Of a stretch of DNA of 41,255 nt, positions 1 to 8,899 are shown one piece after another. The notes below the pieces were generated by a model that was not told the DNA's origin, made no database searches, and saw only the letters and a program-made list of their open reading frames with translations. Position numbers and translations under genes: made by a program. This DNA is from an uncultured Prevotella sp. (lineage in GTDB: Bacteria > Bacteroidota > Bacteroidia > Bacteroidales > Bacteroidaceae), in contig CAKQEI010000010.1 of assembly GCA_934230115.1 (NCBI GenBank), positions 1-41,255 on the forward strand. The letters run 5' to 3'. Numbering within the stretch: position 1 is the first letter of the stretch; each line of letters begins with the position of its first letter.

Positions 1-69
1 TACCTTGGCCGATCGGTTAGGTAACGGTCTGCAAAACCGTGTAGAGCAGTTCGACTCTGCTAGGTACCT
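1..69 (+). tRNA. tRNA-Cys (GCA), first two bases outside the window
   Basis: The anticodon arm is a 5-bp stem (ACGGT/ACCGT) around a 7-base loop CTGCAAA, giving anticodon GCA. The T arm is AGCAG-TTCGACT-CTGCT. The 3' acceptor strand AGGTACC (62-68) pairs with TACCT at positions 1-5, so two G residues should lie just before the window. The discriminator is T69, as expected for cysteine tRNA. CCA is not encoded. Confidence 0.92.
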
Positions 70-73
70 CTTT

Positions 74-106
74 AAAAGCGGAATTCCTAAGGGATTCCGC
101 TTTTTC
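74..106 (+). terminator. Intrinsic terminator after tRNA-Cys
   Basis: A 14-bp stem (74-87 with 91-104) has a 3-base loop and ends in a T run; the left arm begins with an A run. It could therefore also stop transcripts of the convergent glycerate kinase gene, whose stop codon is 16 bases further on. Confidence 0.85.
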
Positions 107-121
107 GTTATACATTCCGCT

Positions 122-1225
122 TTACCATTTCTTCTGGTTTTCGTTATATATCTTTCCACAAGCAATACTGATATTCCTTTTTGCTACATCCTTACGCATA
201 GCCTCCGACAAGTCCATATTCTTGGGCGTTACGGCAACAACACGTGAGAAACCAGCCGCCATCATCTCTTCTTCATCATCCACACCACCAGAGACGAGCC
301 ATACTGGGACACCACAACGCTTGGAATGCTCGAGAATGCGCATGGGGAGCTTGCCCATCAAGGTCTGACGGTCGCTGTGTCCCTCTCCTGTTATCACAAG
401 ACAAGCTTCGCCAAGCATTGTGTCGAAGTCAACAAGCTGCAACAGCAGTTCAGCCCCCGACTCCTGGTGAGCGTTGAAAAACTGCATGAAGGCATAGCCA
501 AGGCCGCCTGCCGCGCCAGCTCCCAGCTCCTGGCTGCGGTCGTAGCCGAAGTGTCGGGCACAGGCTGCGGCAAATCGCTTGGCTCTAAGGTCGAGAGCTT
601 CAACCATTTCGGCATCGGCACCCTTCTGCGGAGCAAATACATGGGCTGCACCATTTGTTCCACACAAGGGATTTACGACATCCGAAGCAAGCACAAACTC
701 GCATTCCTCGCGCAGCTTGTGCCAATCGTCGCCAATAGCACGAAGCATACCAATACCGCAATCGGAAGTGGCACTTCCTCCAAGCCCTACGATAAATCGA
801 CGAACTCCACGCCTGTAAGCATCCATCACAATCTCGCCTACTCCCCATGAGGTTGTGCGCATAGGGTTGCGCTGTTCTTTCTCCACCAGGGCAAGACCGG
901 CTGCCTGGGCTATCTCCACAACAGCCGTGTCGCCCGACAAGCCATAAGCCGCATCTACACCACGCATCAGAGCGTCGTGCACACGCACCTCCTGACGTTT
1001 GCCGCCCATAGCAGCAAGAAAAGCGTCGAGCATTCCCTCGCCGCCGTCGCTCATCTCAATCTGCACGAAGTCGTTATGGATGTGTGTTTGAGCATGAGTA
1101 AGATTATTGGCAACATCTGCGGAGAGATTATCTGCAAGAGTCTCAGCAATCGTAGCGTTCACCTCCCTACTCGACAGACAACCCTTATAAGAGTCGCTGG
1201 CTATGATTATATTTTCCCTTACCAT
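122..1225 (-). CDS. Glycerate kinase, GlxK/GarK family
   Basis: It phosphorylates D-glycerate with ATP, feeding glycerate into lower glycolysis; type-1 enzymes make 2- or 3-phosphoglycerate, and which one cannot be read here. The 367 residues fit the family length of about 370-380. Visible motifs are DSYKG at 11-15, DGGEG at 60-64, a GLGGSATSD phosphate-binding loop at 147-155, and a Gly-rich GAGAAGGLGYA segment. The ATG at 1225 is chosen because the next upstream ATG in another frame is closed at once by a stop. The gene stands alone on the minus strand, convergent with the tRNA and divergent from the YwqG-like gene. Confidence 0.9.
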   Translation of the reverse strand: MVRENIIIASDSYKGCLSSREVNATIAETLADNLSADVANNLTHAQTHIHNDFVQIEMSDGGEGMLDAFLAAMGGKRQEVRVHDALMRGVDAAYGLSGDTAVVEIAQAAGLALVEKEQRNPMRTTSWGVGEIVMDAYRRGVRRFIVGLGGSATSDCGIGMLRAIGDDWHKLREECEFVLASDVVNPLCGTNGAAHVFAPQKGADAEMVEALDLRAKRFAAACARHFGYDRSQELGAGAAGGLGYAFMQFFNAHQESGAELLLQLVDFDTMLGEACLVITGEGHSDRQTLMGKLPMRILEHSKRCGVPVWLVSGGVDDEEEMMAAGFSRVVAVTPKNMDLSEAMRKDVAKRNISIACGKIYNENQKKW

Positions 1226-1293
1226 TGTTTCATTTTTTTATTTTATGCCAGAAATATAATGTTTTATCTTGATAATTTTTCAGAAAAAATCAT

Positions 1294-1301
1294 TAATTTT
1301 G
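1294..1301 (+). promoter_or_regulatory. -7 promoter element of the YwqG-like gene
   Basis: TAATTTTG fits the Bacteroidetes TAnnTTTG consensus and lies 78 bases before the ATG at 1380. No clear -33 element is seen at the usual spacing. Confidence 0.5.
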
Positions 1302-1379
1302 TAGGTAAAAATTCAAATAATCCATCACCCAATTAAACAATTCAAATAATTCAATTAGACAACAATAAATCATCCGCTT

Positions 1380-2069
1380 ATGAACAATTCCATATTCCTA
1401 AAGCTTGGTGCTCCTTCCGACGAGATAGCTGTCGGCAAGAGCCATTGGTGGGGCTATCCCGACCTGCCTCTCGACATGGACATTCCTACTTTCATCGACC
1501 CTAACGACGGCAACGAATACGCTCTGTCGTTTCTTTGTCAGATAAATCTCGCCGACCTTCACGACGCTATGCTTGATGCCGCCTACGACACTGGCGACCA
1601 GTCGTACAAACAATACGACCTGCCCAAAAGCGGACTGTTGCTTTTCTTTGCCGACATAGCCTACTACGGAGGCATGTGGGACGAGCCTGCCATCGGCTCC
1701 TATCTGTCCGACAACAATGTGGTGCGTGTAGTCTACGTGCCAGAGGAGGACATGGCTTCGCTTATTTGCCGCCAAGAGGAATATGCCGACGAGGAACTGC
1801 CTGCCCAACCTATCGATTTCTGTGCCCATCTGCCCAAGGGCGAGGGATTGCCCGAACACAAACTGCTTGGCACTCCCGACCATCGCGAATGGGAGGATTG
1901 GGACCAGCCGTGCACGGGATGGCAGTTGCTACTGCAAATGGACTCTTGCGAGGAGGACGGCTACGCCTTCAACTTCATTGACTGTGGTGTGCTCAATCTC
2001 ATCATCTCGCCAGAAGCTCTGAAACGACACGATTTCTCGAATGTAAGAGGAATAGTGCTTTCCACATAA
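1380..2069 (+). CDS. YwqG-like DUF1963 protein
   Basis: This 229-residue cytosolic protein has the pattern of the DUF1963/YwqG family: KLGAP near the start, WWGYPDLPLDMDIP, LSFLCQINLADL, GLLLFFADI, and a Gly-rich CTGWQLLLQMDS segment before a C-terminal DCGVLNLIISPEAL. The family is widespread but has no established biochemical role. It is flanked by minus-strand genes on both sides and so is probably monocistronic. Codon use resembles its neighbours. The family call is from remembered motif patterns. Confidence 0.75.
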   Translation: MNNSIFLKLGAPSDEIAVGKSHWWGYPDLPLDMDIPTFIDPNDGNEYALSFLCQINLADLHDAMLDAAYDTGDQSYKQYDLPKSGLLLFFADIAYYGGMWDEPAIGSYLSDNNVVRVVYVPEEDMASLICRQEEYADEELPAQPIDFCAHLPKGEGLPEHKLLGTPDHREWEDWDQPCTGWQLLLQMDSCEEDGYAFNFIDCGVLNLIISPEALKRHDFSNVRGIVLST

Positions 2070-2108
2070 TAAGATTATGTTTAGAAGATAAACTCATCCG
2101 ATTATTGA

Positions 2109-2163
2109 TTTGTTTAAGGTTGGATGCCGAGAGCTTGCTTTCGTAAAGCCAACCTTAAACAAA
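2109..2163. repeat. 15-bp perfect inverted repeat with competing inner hairpin
   Basis: Arms at 2109-2123 and 2149-2163 (TTTGTTTAAGGTTGG and its complement) are perfect and separated by 25 bases. Inside, GCTTT (2137-2141) pairs with AAAGC (2145-2149), sharing base 2149 with the outer arm, so the two folds compete at the edge. It lies between convergent genes and could limit read-through, though no T run follows on either strand. Confidence 0.75.
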
Positions 2164-2271
2164 TATATTAAAGCCATAGGTTTTTTCAAAAATCGTGTGT
2201 TCTTATTATTTCTCCCAAAGCTTCATTCTGACGAACAAGAATTTCTATCACTCCATATTCCGAGCAACCCA

Positions 2272-2760
2272 TTAATAATTACCCGAAATTTCCCCCAACA
2301 GTCCCTCACAAGCATCCTCTATCAAGTCGAGAGCATAATCAAAGTCGCTGAGGTCGCCATAATACGGGTCGGGCACAACGTCCGTACCGCTATGCTCCAC
2401 AAGATAATCGGTGAGCATTCGCACTTTGGAGCGTGCCTCTTCAGAAGAAGCCTGCGCTGTGACAGCTTTATAATTAGCTTTGTCCATGACGAGCAGAAGG
2501 TCGAAATCGTCAAAATCCGACTGTCTTATCTGACGCGCATGACTGTCAAAACGATAGCCACGGCGGGCTCCGCGGTCGCGCATACGGCTATCAGGCAACT
2601 GCCCTACATGCCAATCGCCAATGCCTGCAGAATCGATGAAAAACTCAGAGTCAAGACCACATTCGTGCACCTTAGCCTTCATTACGCCCTCAGCCGCCGG
2701 CGAGCGGCATATATTGCCAAGACAGATGAAAAGAAGAGAATGTTTTTTCTTTGTAATCAT
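2272..2760 (-). CDS. Low-molecular-weight protein-tyrosine phosphatase
   Basis: A 162-residue cytosolic phosphatase. The signature C-x5-R loop is at the N terminus: CLGNICRS with Cys13 as nucleophile and Arg19. The general-acid Asp is in DPYYGD (Asp131), the conserved DP of the family. Bacterial members often work with tyrosine kinases of exopolysaccharide export, but no such kinase is in this window, so the substrate is unknown. The start is the ATG after an AT-rich leader of about 70 bases, downstream of a good -7 element. Confidence 0.92.
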   Translation of the reverse strand: MITKKKHSLLFICLGNICRSPAAEGVMKAKVHECGLDSEFFIDSAGIGDWHVGQLPDSRMRDRGARRGYRFDSHARQIRQSDFDDFDLLLVMDKANYKAVTAQASSEEARSKVRMLTDYLVEHSGTDVVPDPYYGDLSDFDYALDLIEDACEGLLGEISGNY

Positions 2761-2834
2761 AATATTTTTCTTTTATGGTTATTATTAATTCCTTTTTACG
2801 TTCACTATAATTTCTTATTATAGCTATTTCGCTA

Positions 2835-2842
2835 CAAATTTA
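2835..2842 (-). promoter_or_regulatory. -7 promoter element of the phosphatase gene
   Basis: Read on the minus strand this is TAAATTTG, matching TAnnTTTG, about 75 bases before the phosphatase ATG. It lies back to back with the putative radical SAM promoter at 2907, making a compact divergent control region. Confidence 0.5.
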
Positions 2843-2906
2843 GCTAAAAAATCACATGACAGGAGTTTTTACCTCAACTTTTTTCGCTTCTATGGATAAT
2901 TGTTAG

Positions 2907-2914
2907 TAACTTTA
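2907..2914 (+). promoter_or_regulatory. Probable -7 element immediately before the radical SAM gene
   Basis: TAACTTTA (7/8 to the TAnnTTTG consensus) ends only 4 bases before the ATG at 2919. If it is used, the transcript is leaderless or starts inside the current reading frame. Confidence 0.35.
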
Positions 2915-2918
2915 CATC

Positions 2919-3857
2919 ATGCAACAATCCACAACCACACCACACCACCCCGTATACAACGACTACGGAGCATGGATGCGCCGACAGTTCCCCTTCCGCG
3001 TGCAGAAGATTTCAGTCGACGCAGGATTCTCATGCCCCAACCGCGACGGCCACATCTCTCATGGTGGATGCACCTTCTGCGACAACCGCACGTTTAATCC
3101 TTCCTACTGCCAGCCCTCTAAATCCATAGCCGAGCAGATAGCCGAAGGCAAGGAATTTTTCAGCCGCAAATATCCCGAAATGAAATACCTCGCCTATTTC
3201 CAAGCCTACTCCAACACCTACGGCAGCCTCGACACCATACGCCGACGCTACGAGGAGGCTCTCGCCCAGGAGGACATCGTGGGAATTGTCATTGGCACAC
3301 GCCCCGACTGCATCGACAGCTCCCTACTCGACTATCTGGAACAGCTCAACAGTCAGACATTCATAATTGTAGAATATGGCATAGAATCGGTGAGCGACGC
3401 TACTCTAAGGCGCGTCAACCGCGGCCATACCTTCGAATGCTCGCGCCAGGCCATCACAGCCACCCACGAGCGTGGCATTCTAACAGGAGGACACATAATT
3501 CTCGGACTGCCAGGCGAGAGTGCCGACGACAACGTGGCACAAGCCACAACCATATCGCAGCTACCGCTCGACATTCTCAAGCTCCACCAACTACAGATAA
3601 TCAGCGGCACGGCACTTGCCGAAGAATACCAGCGAGAGCCATTCCACCTCTACACAGTAGACGAATACATCGACCTCTGCCGACGCTACATAGAGCGTCT
3701 GCGCCCCGACCTTGTGCTCGAAAGATTTGTGAGCCAATCGCCCAAAGAACTACTCATAGCCCCAAAGTGGGGACTAAAGAACTATGAGTTCACCAACCGC
3801 TTCGTCAACTACATGAAGCGCATGGACTCATGGCAGGGAAAATACGCAAAAATTTAA
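2919..3857 (+). CDS. Radical SAM protein, YhcC/TIGR01212 family
   Basis: A 312-residue radical SAM enzyme. The cluster-binding cysteines are in the segment 39-54: Cys39, Cys51 and Cys54 (C-x11-C-x2-C within SCPNRDG...GGCTFC), the spacing and context typical of the YhcC group rather than the classical CxxxCxxC. Other family marks are YFQAYSNTYG, GTRPDC, EYGIES and HIILGLPGE. The reaction catalysed by this group is not established. The protein ends in a YEFTNRFVNYMKRMDSWQGKYA segment. It starts a run of three plus-strand genes, but the following gene has its own promoter-like element. Confidence 0.85.
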   Translation: MQQSTTTPHHPVYNDYGAWMRRQFPFRVQKISVDAGFSCPNRDGHISHGGCTFCDNRTFNPSYCQPSKSIAEQIAEGKEFFSRKYPEMKYLAYFQAYSNTYGSLDTIRRRYEEALAQEDIVGIVIGTRPDCIDSSLLDYLEQLNSQTFIIVEYGIESVSDATLRRVNRGHTFECSRQAITATHERGILTGGHIILGLPGESADDNVAQATTISQLPLDILKLHQLQIISGTALAEEYQREPFHLYTVDEYIDLCRRYIERLRPDLVLERFVSQSPKELLIAPKWGLKNYEFTNRFVNYMKRMDSWQGKYAKI

Positions 3858-3901
3858 AGAGAATTATATCTAAAAAGGATATATATGTCAGAATAAATTA
3901 T

Positions 3902-3909
3902 TACTTTTG
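3902..3909 (+). promoter_or_regulatory. -7 promoter element of the DUF4494 gene
   Basis: TACTTTTG matches TAnnTTTG exactly and sits 42 bases before the ATG at 3952, which suggests transcription independent of the radical SAM gene. Confidence 0.55.
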
Positions 3910-3951
3910 CCATCTAAAAAATCAAGCAAAACAAAATAACACGTAAAGAAA

Positions 3952-4443
3952 ATGAGATCAAGAACAGCAAATTGGTTTGAAACCACCGTACGCTACGAGC
4001 GCCAGACAGAAGATGCAGGACAGAAGAAAGTAAACGAACTGTATGTTGTCGACGCACTTAGCTTCGGCGAGGCAGAGGAGTGCATCACCAAGGAAATGGA
4101 ACCGTTCGTGAGCGGCGAGTTCGAGGTGAAAAACATCTCTCCAGCTTCATACGGCGAGATTTTCTTCAGCGACAACGACAACGACGACCACTGGTACAAG
4201 GCAAAGCTCTCCTTCATCACTCTCGACGAGAAGACTGCCAAGGAGAAACGTTCTGCCGTGAACTTCCTCGTGCAGGCCGCCACTTTCAACGGTGCCGTGA
4301 AGAACATCGAGGAGGCTATGGGCAAGACTGCCATCGACTACATCATCGCCAACATCTCGGAGACTAAAATCATGGATGTTTATGAGCACAACGCTCCGGT
4401 GAAGAAAGAAGACAAGAACGACAAGCCAGAGGCTGAAAAATAA
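3952..4443 (+). CDS. DUF4494 family protein
   Basis: A 163-residue soluble protein that opens MRSRTANWFETTVRYERQ, with VDALSFGEAEECI, a FEVKNISPASYGEIFF stretch and a conserved WYKAKLSFITLDEKTAKEKR segment. This pattern is that of DUF4494, a small family confined largely to Bacteroidetes and without known function. It has no membrane segment or signal peptide, and a highly charged C terminus rich in Lys, Glu and Asp (KKEDKNDKPEAEK). It lies 74 bases upstream of the YggS gene on the same strand; a shared transcript is possible. Confidence 0.8.
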   Translation: MRSRTANWFETTVRYERQTEDAGQKKVNELYVVDALSFGEAEECITKEMEPFVSGEFEVKNISPASYGEIFFSDNDNDDHWYKAKLSFITLDEKTAKEKRSAVNFLVQAATFNGAVKNIEEAMGKTAIDYIIANISETKIMDVYEHNAPVKKEDKNDKPEAEK

Positions 4444-4517
4444 AGTCTTCACACACAAAAATCAAACACCCCAAAACACCCCACACTATTCTTTTAAAAA
4501 AACATCACTTTCTTACT

Positions 4518-5198
4518 ATGGAAACAACTGACATTTCAAACCGTCTTCAGGAAGTGAAGAACAATCTGCCGCAAGGAGTAAGACTTGTGGCTGTGAGCAA
4601 ATTCCACCCTACCGAGAGCCTCCTTGCAGCCTACAACGCCGGACAACGAGTGTTTGGCGAGAGCCGCGAGCAGGAACTTGCAAAGAAGGTGGAAGCCTTG
4701 CCCAAGGACATTGAGTGGCATTTCATAGGCCATCTGCAGACCAACAAGGTGAAGTACATCGCTCCATACATCTCAATGATAGACGCCGTTGACTCGCTCA
4801 AGCTTCTACGCGAAATCAACAAGCAGGCAGCCGCCCACAACCGCACCATAAAAGTGTTGCTCGAGCTACACATTGCTGAGGAAGAGACAAAATACGGCCT
4901 GTCGCTCGACGCTTGCCGACAACTGCTCGAAGAGGGCGAATGGCGCAAGCTTGAGAACGTGGAGATATGCGGACTGATGATGATGGCGTCGCACGTGGAC
5001 GACGAGCAGCTCATACGCCAGGAGTTCATGCTTGCCGCCAACTTCTTCGACGAGGTAAAGTCGCGCTACTTTGCCGACCAGCCTTCGTTCTGCGAACGCT
5101 CCTGGGGCATGAGCCACGACTATAGGATTGCCGTGGAATGCAGGTCGACCATGGTGAGAGTAGGAACGTATATTTTTGGAGAGAGAGCTTATTTTTAA
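4518..5198 (+). CDS. YggS/PROSC-family pyridoxal-phosphate homeostasis protein
   Basis: A 226-residue PLP-binding protein of the YggS/PLPBP family, which buffers PLP and affects amino-acid metabolism and has no proven enzyme activity. The PLP lysine is in VAVSKF (Lys28). Family motifs follow in order: FGESREQEL, WHFIGHLQTNKVKYI, KVLLELHIAEEETKYGLS, GLMMMAS, and the C-terminal GMSHDYRIAVECRSTMVRVGTYIFG, which normally reads GMSxDxxxAIxxGSTxVRIG. One small oddity is CRST where most members have GST. A strong terminator follows 8 bases after the stop codon. Confidence 0.93.
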   Translation: METTDISNRLQEVKNNLPQGVRLVAVSKFHPTESLLAAYNAGQRVFGESREQELAKKVEALPKDIEWHFIGHLQTNKVKYIAPYISMIDAVDSLKLLREINKQAAAHNRTIKVLLELHIAEEETKYGLSLDACRQLLEEGEWRKLENVEICGLMMMASHVDDEQLIRQEFMLAANFFDEVKSRYFADQPSFCERSWGMSHDYRIAVECRSTMVRVGTYIFGERAYF

Positions 5199-5205
5199 TA
5201 ATATT

Positions 5206-5244
5206 ACAGGAGGCGCGGCATCATGTCGCACCTCCTGTTTTTTT
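5206..5244 (+). terminator. Intrinsic terminator after the YggS gene
   Basis: ACAGGAGG (5206-5213) pairs with CCTCCTGT (5231-5238), the inner part extends the stem (CGGCA/TGTCG), and seven T residues follow. It closes the plus-strand run that began at 2919. Confidence 0.88.
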
Positions 5245-5303
5245 GGGGTATTTATTATAAAAGTAGAATAATCAATTTTCAAACAGCCCACCAAAATTAA
5301 TAA

Positions 5304-6089
5304 TTAATAATAGTATTGCCCCTTTCCTTTCGTCCACTTTCCAAAATCTATCGCTCTCTTAGGGCAATGATGGTAGCAGGCAAAGCACGTGAGACACTTG
5401 TCGTTATGCAGCCACGTGGGCTTATTATCAGCATCAAGCTTTATGTCGCCCACCGGACAAACACTTACGCATTTGCCACAACCCACACATTTATCAGCAT
5501 CAACACGGAATTTCTTGTCGGTAATAAGTTTCTTGAGAAACACCGAACCTATCAACCTACTGTTAATCCTCGGCCAACGTCCTATCACAAGATTGCGGAT
5601 GCCCGCCGTGCGCTTCTCAATCGCAGGAATAAAATCAGTAAGCTGCCTGTTGGCAACATCCTTCTTCAGCTTCTCCTTCTCAGGTTTATCCACATCCATA
5701 AACGGCAAACCTATATACGACTCGGGCATTATCAGCGAAATAGCACTGTCTACATGCAGCCCCACGGCTGCAAGGTCGCTCTCCATCAAGTCCTCAGTCT
5801 CGCCAATATTGTCGCCAGCCGTACACACAGCATAGCAATAATGGCCATCGGCATTCCCGATGCGCAGACGGCCCACAAACTCCCTCACAAGCTTTGGCGG
5901 TCGCCAGCCATGAACAGGATAGAAGAAGCCGATGCGCTCGCCCTCGTCAAGCTGATAGCTCAACAATTCGTCAGAACCGTCAACACGCCTCATTTCCGAC
6001 GCTATATTCACAAGACGGTCGCCCAAAGCGTCAGCCACCTTGCGTGCCGCCCAACGGGTGTTGCCCGTACCAGAGAAATAAAAAATCAT
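5304..6089 (-). CDS. EFR1-family ferredoxin with flavodoxin-like N terminus
   Basis: This 261-residue protein joins a flavodoxin-like domain to a bacterial 2[4Fe-4S] ferredoxin domain. The FMN-type phosphate loop is FSGTGNTRWAA at about 5-15. The two cluster motifs are C-x2-C-x2-C-x3-C-P at Cys201, 204, 207, 211 and Cys232, 235, 238, 242. That order is typical of EFR1 proteins, presumed electron carriers whose partners are not known. It is the downstream gene of a minus-strand pair with the DUF1573 gene, but a terminator lies between them, so it is probably transcribed alone. Confidence 0.88.
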   Translation of the reverse strand: MIFYFSGTGNTRWAARKVADALGDRLVNIASEMRRVDGSDELLSYQLDEGERIGFFYPVHGWRPPKLVREFVGRLRIGNADGHYCYAVCTAGDNIGETEDLMESDLAAVGLHVDSAISLIMPESYIGLPFMDVDKPEKEKLKKDVANRQLTDFIPAIEKRTAGIRNLVIGRWPRINSRLIGSVFLKKLITDKKFRVDADKCVGCGKCVSVCPVGDIKLDADNKPTWLHNDKCLTCFACYHHCPKRAIDFGKWTKGKGQYYY

Positions 6090-6188
6090 AATTATTTTTT
6101 CTTTATTATCTTTGGCTCATTCCTTATATCACTCTACTTTTCGGATGAACCAACATTTTTCACTAATCAAATAAAAGTATAAGAACCA

Positions 6189-6226
6189 TAAAAAAAACGG
6201 GTAGAGACATTTTGCAATCCCTACCC
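6189..6226 (-). terminator. Intrinsic terminator after the DUF1573 gene
   Basis: On the minus strand GGGTAG (6221-6226) pairs with CTACCC (6199-6204), with GGA/TCT extending the stem, followed by a T run (6189-6197 read in reverse). It lies about 60 bases past the DUF1573 stop codon. Confidence 0.82.
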
Positions 6227-6285
6227 TATCCTTCAGTTCTTTTTTCAGACATTGTCTGCCAAGCAAAATCCATGTCCAGCACCTT

Positions 6286-6675
6286 TTACTTAGCCTCCTG
6301 CATCTCGCCCTCGATATAAAGGCGAATAAGCTCGGTTGCAGCATTTGTGCGCACGGTGATGGTCTTCTTGAAATGACCCGGGAAAACGCCCTTGCCATTA
6401 TACGTCACCTTGATTTCGCCCTTCTCGCCCGGCTTGATTGGAGTCTTGGTGTAGGCAGGCACTGTGCAGCCACAGCTTGCCACAGCCTGATTGATTACGA
6501 GCGGAGCAGAACCTGTGTTGGTAAATGTGAACACGCACTTCTGCACAGGGTTCTTCTCAGAGAATGTGCCAAAGTTGTTGACAATCTTGTCGAACTTGAT
6601 TTCAGCCTGCTTTGTCTGAGCAGCCAGCGTGAGGCCGCTGACGAGCATCACGAACATAATCAGAAACTTCTTCAT
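6286..6675 (-). CDS. Exported DUF1573 protein
   Basis: A 129-residue exported protein. Residues 1-19 form a clear signal peptide (MKKFLIMFVMLVSGLTLAA) with probable cleavage at AA-Q. The mature part is a single immunoglobulin-like DUF1573 domain: FDKIVNNFGTFSE, FTFTNTGSAPLVI, the diagnostic ASCGCTVP with Cys68 and Cys70, and IKPGEKGEIKVTYN. The family is abundant in Bacteroidetes as a periplasmic or envelope protein of unknown function. It is divergent from aspS and followed by its own terminator. Confidence 0.92.
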   Translation of the reverse strand: MKKFLIMFVMLVSGLTLAAQTKQAEIKFDKIVNNFGTFSEKNPVQKCVFTFTNTGSAPLVINQAVASCGCTVPAYTKTPIKPGEKGEIKVTYNGKGVFPGHFKKTITVRTNAATELIRLYIEGEMQEAK

Positions 6676-6740
6676 ATTCCTTTTGTTTTAATAGTTGCTA
6701 ATTTTACATTGCTTATCGTCATTGCACGAATAAGTCGATA

Positions 6741-6748
6741 CAAAATTA
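6741..6748 (-). promoter_or_regulatory. -7 promoter element of the DUF1573 gene
   Basis: TAATTTTG on the minus strand matches TAnnTTTG and lies 66 bases before the DUF1573 ATG. The 290-base gap holding it and the aspS promoter is otherwise AT-rich with nothing else recognisable. Confidence 0.5.
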
Positions 6749-6882
6749 TGAAAAACAATTAGGTTGCGTGTAACAAACACCCTATTTTTTACATTTATTA
6801 TATTAATAATGTGCTTTTATTCATTCTTTTAACCCACAATACGGCAAGCCTTGCAAGAAATCTACATAAAACACGCTATAAA

Positions 6883-6914
6883 TTTGGTGGTTCGGAATAA
6901 ACATTTTAACTTTG
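6883..6914 (+). promoter_or_regulatory. aspS promoter, TTTG-N20-TAACTTTG
   Basis: This is one of the best promoters in the window: TTTG at 6883-6886, 20 bases of spacing, and TAACTTTG at 6907-6914, matching both parts of the Bacteroidetes primary sigma-factor consensus. The aspS ATG follows 52 bases later. Confidence 0.75.
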
Positions 6915-6965
6915 TGCTAAAATAAGAAAACAAACAAGAAAATATAAATACAATATTTAAATATA

Positions 6966-8729
6966 ATGTATAGAACTAACACTTGTGGAGAGCTTCGACT
7001 CTCCGATGCCGGCAAGACAGTGACTCTCGCCGGATGGGTACAGCGTGTGAGAAAGATGGGCGGCATGATATTTGTCGACCTGCGCGACCGTTACGGCATC
7101 ACACAGCTTGTCTTCAACGACTCCGACGACAGCGAGCTTTGCTCACGCGCCGGAAAGCTCGGACGTGAATATTGCATCCAGGTGACTGGACAGGTGAACG
7201 AACGCGAGAGCAAGAATGCCAACCTCCCAACTGGCGACATCGAAATTATCGCCACAGAGCTCAACATTCTCTCCGAGAGTGCCACTCCCCCCTTCACCAT
7301 CGAGGACAACACCGACGGCGGCGACGACATCCGCATGAAGTATCGCTACCTCGACCTGCGCCGCCCCACCGTTCGCAAGAACCTTGAGTTGCGCCACCGC
7401 ATGACCATCCTCATCCGCAACTTCCTCGACTCAAAGAACTTCATCGAGGTGGAAACTCCTATCCTTATCGGTTCTACTCCCGAGGGAGCACGCGACTTCG
7501 TTGTGCCTTCGCGCATGAACCCAGGACAGTTCTACGCCCTGCCACAGAGCCCTCAGACCCTGAAGCAGCTGCTCATGGTGAGCGGATTCGACCGCTACTT
7601 CCAGATAGCCAAGTGCTTCCGCGACGAAGACCTTCGCGCCGACCGTCAGCCAGAGTTCACACAGATCGACTGCGAGATGTCGTTTGTCGACCAGGACGAC
7701 GTAATCAACCTCTTTGAGGACATGGCACGCCACCTCTTCAAGGAAGTGCTCAACGTGGAGTTGCCAGCCAAGCTCCAGCAGATGACATGGCACGAGGCTA
7801 TGCGCCGCTTCGGTAGCGACAAGCCCGACTTGCGCTTCGGCATGGAGTTCGTAGAGCTTATGGACGACCTCAAGGGCACAGGCACATTCTCAGTATTCAA
7901 CGACGCTGCCTACATCGGCGGCATCTGCGTGCCAGGCTGCGCCAACTACACACGCAAGCAGCTCGACCAGCTCACCGACTTCGTGAAGCGTCCGCAGGTA
8001 GGCGCCAAGGGATTGGTCTACATCAAGTTCAACGAAGACGGCACAGTGAAGTCGTCTGTCGACAAGTTCTACTCACCCGAAGTGCTTGCCAAGGTTAAGG
8101 CCACAACCGGCGCCAAGGACGGCGACCTCGTGCTCATCCTCTCGGGCGACAACGCCAACAAGACACGCGTGCAGCTCTGCACCCTGCGCCTTGAGATGGG
8201 CGACCGCCTCGGACTGCGCGACAAGAACAAGTTCGAGTGCCTCTGGATTATCGACTTCCCCCTCTTCGAGTGGAGCGACGAGGAGCAGCGCCTCATGGCT
8301 ACCCACCACCCCTTCACCATGCCCAACCCCGACGACATCCCATTGCTCGACGAGCATCCTGAGCAGGTGCGCGCCAAGGCCTACGACTTCGTGTGCAACG
8401 GCATCGAAGTGGGCGGCGGAAGCTTGCGTATCCACGATAGCAAACTCCAGGAGAAGATGTTCGGCATTCTCGGATTCACCGAGGAGCGCGCCATGGCACA
8501 GTTCGGCTTCCTCATCAACGCTTTCAAGTACGGAGCACCACCTCACGCAGGTCTCGCCTTCGGTCTCGACCGTTTCGTGTCGATCTTGGCCGGACTCGAC
8601 TCTATCCGCGACTGCATAGCGTTCCCGAAGAACAACAGCGGACGCGACGTAATGCTCGACTGTCCAGCACCGCTCGACCCCAAGCAGCTCGACGAACTTC
8701 AGCTCAAGGTAGACCTGAAAGAGAAGTAA
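6966..8729 (+). CDS. aspS: Aspartate--tRNA ligase, bacterial type
   Basis: It charges tRNA-Asp with aspartate. The 587 residues match the bacterial AspRS length. The N-terminal OB-fold anticodon-binding domain opens [25 protein letters not shown]; class II motif 2 includes the [18 protein letters not shown] stretch; a GAD-type insertion occupies roughly 290-400; motif 3 is GLAFGLDR, followed by the family-specific [19 protein letters not shown]. No GatCAB genes are nearby, so whether the enzyme is discriminating cannot be judged here. It has its own strong promoter; the next gene also has one. Confidence 0.97.
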   Translation: MYRTNTCGELRLSDAGKTVTLAGWVQRVRKMGGMIFVDLRDRYGITQLVFNDSDDSELCSRAGKLGREYCIQVTGQVNERESKNANLPTGDIEIIATELNILSESATPPFTIEDNTDGGDDIRMKYRYLDLRRPTVRKNLELRHRMTILIRNFLDSKNFIEVETPILIGSTPEGARDFVVPSRMNPGQFYALPQSPQTLKQLLMVSGFDRYFQIAKCFRDEDLRADRQPEFTQIDCEMSFVDQDDVINLFEDMARHLFKEVLNVELPAKLQQMTWHEAMRRFGSDKPDLRFGMEFVELMDDLKGTGTFSVFNDAAYIGGICVPGCANYTRKQLDQLTDFVKRPQVGAKGLVYIKFNEDGTVKSSVDKFYSPEVLAKVKATTGAKDGDLVLILSGDNANKTRVQLCTLRLEMGDRLGLRDKNKFECLWIIDFPLFEWSDEEQRLMATHHPFTMPNPDDIPLLDEHPEQVRAKAYDFVCNGIEVGGGSLRIHDSKLQEKMFGILGFTEERAMAQFGFLINAFKYGAPPHAGLAFGLDRFVSILAGLDSIRDCIAFPKNNSGRDVMLDCPAPLDPKQLDELQLKVDLKEK

Positions 8730-8830
8730 AAACGTTGACATAAGTCAAAAAAAATGCAATCACCAACGGCTTTGCAGCAAATATGGAGCTTTTTTCGGTA
8801 AATCATAAAGAATATTAAAAAATAAATGAT

Positions 8831-8838
8831 TACTTTTG
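8831..8838 (+). promoter_or_regulatory. -7 promoter element of the H1-like winged-helix gene
   Basis: TACTTTTG matches TAnnTTTG, 61 bases before the ATG at 8900. Confidence 0.55.
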
Positions 8839-8899
8839 CGAAAAGTAAACTCCAAATCGTTGAGATTAACGAGTATCATTAATGTTTTTATACTAAATT

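Noticed and set aside
2110..2823. 237-codon plus-strand open frame
   Set aside because: It lies opposite the tyrosine phosphatase, whose catalytic motif is clear, and starts in a palindrome; its composition is not protein-like.
8730..8770. TTGAC/GTCAA hairpin after aspS as a terminator
   Set aside because: The stem is 5 bp and is followed by A residues, not T residues.
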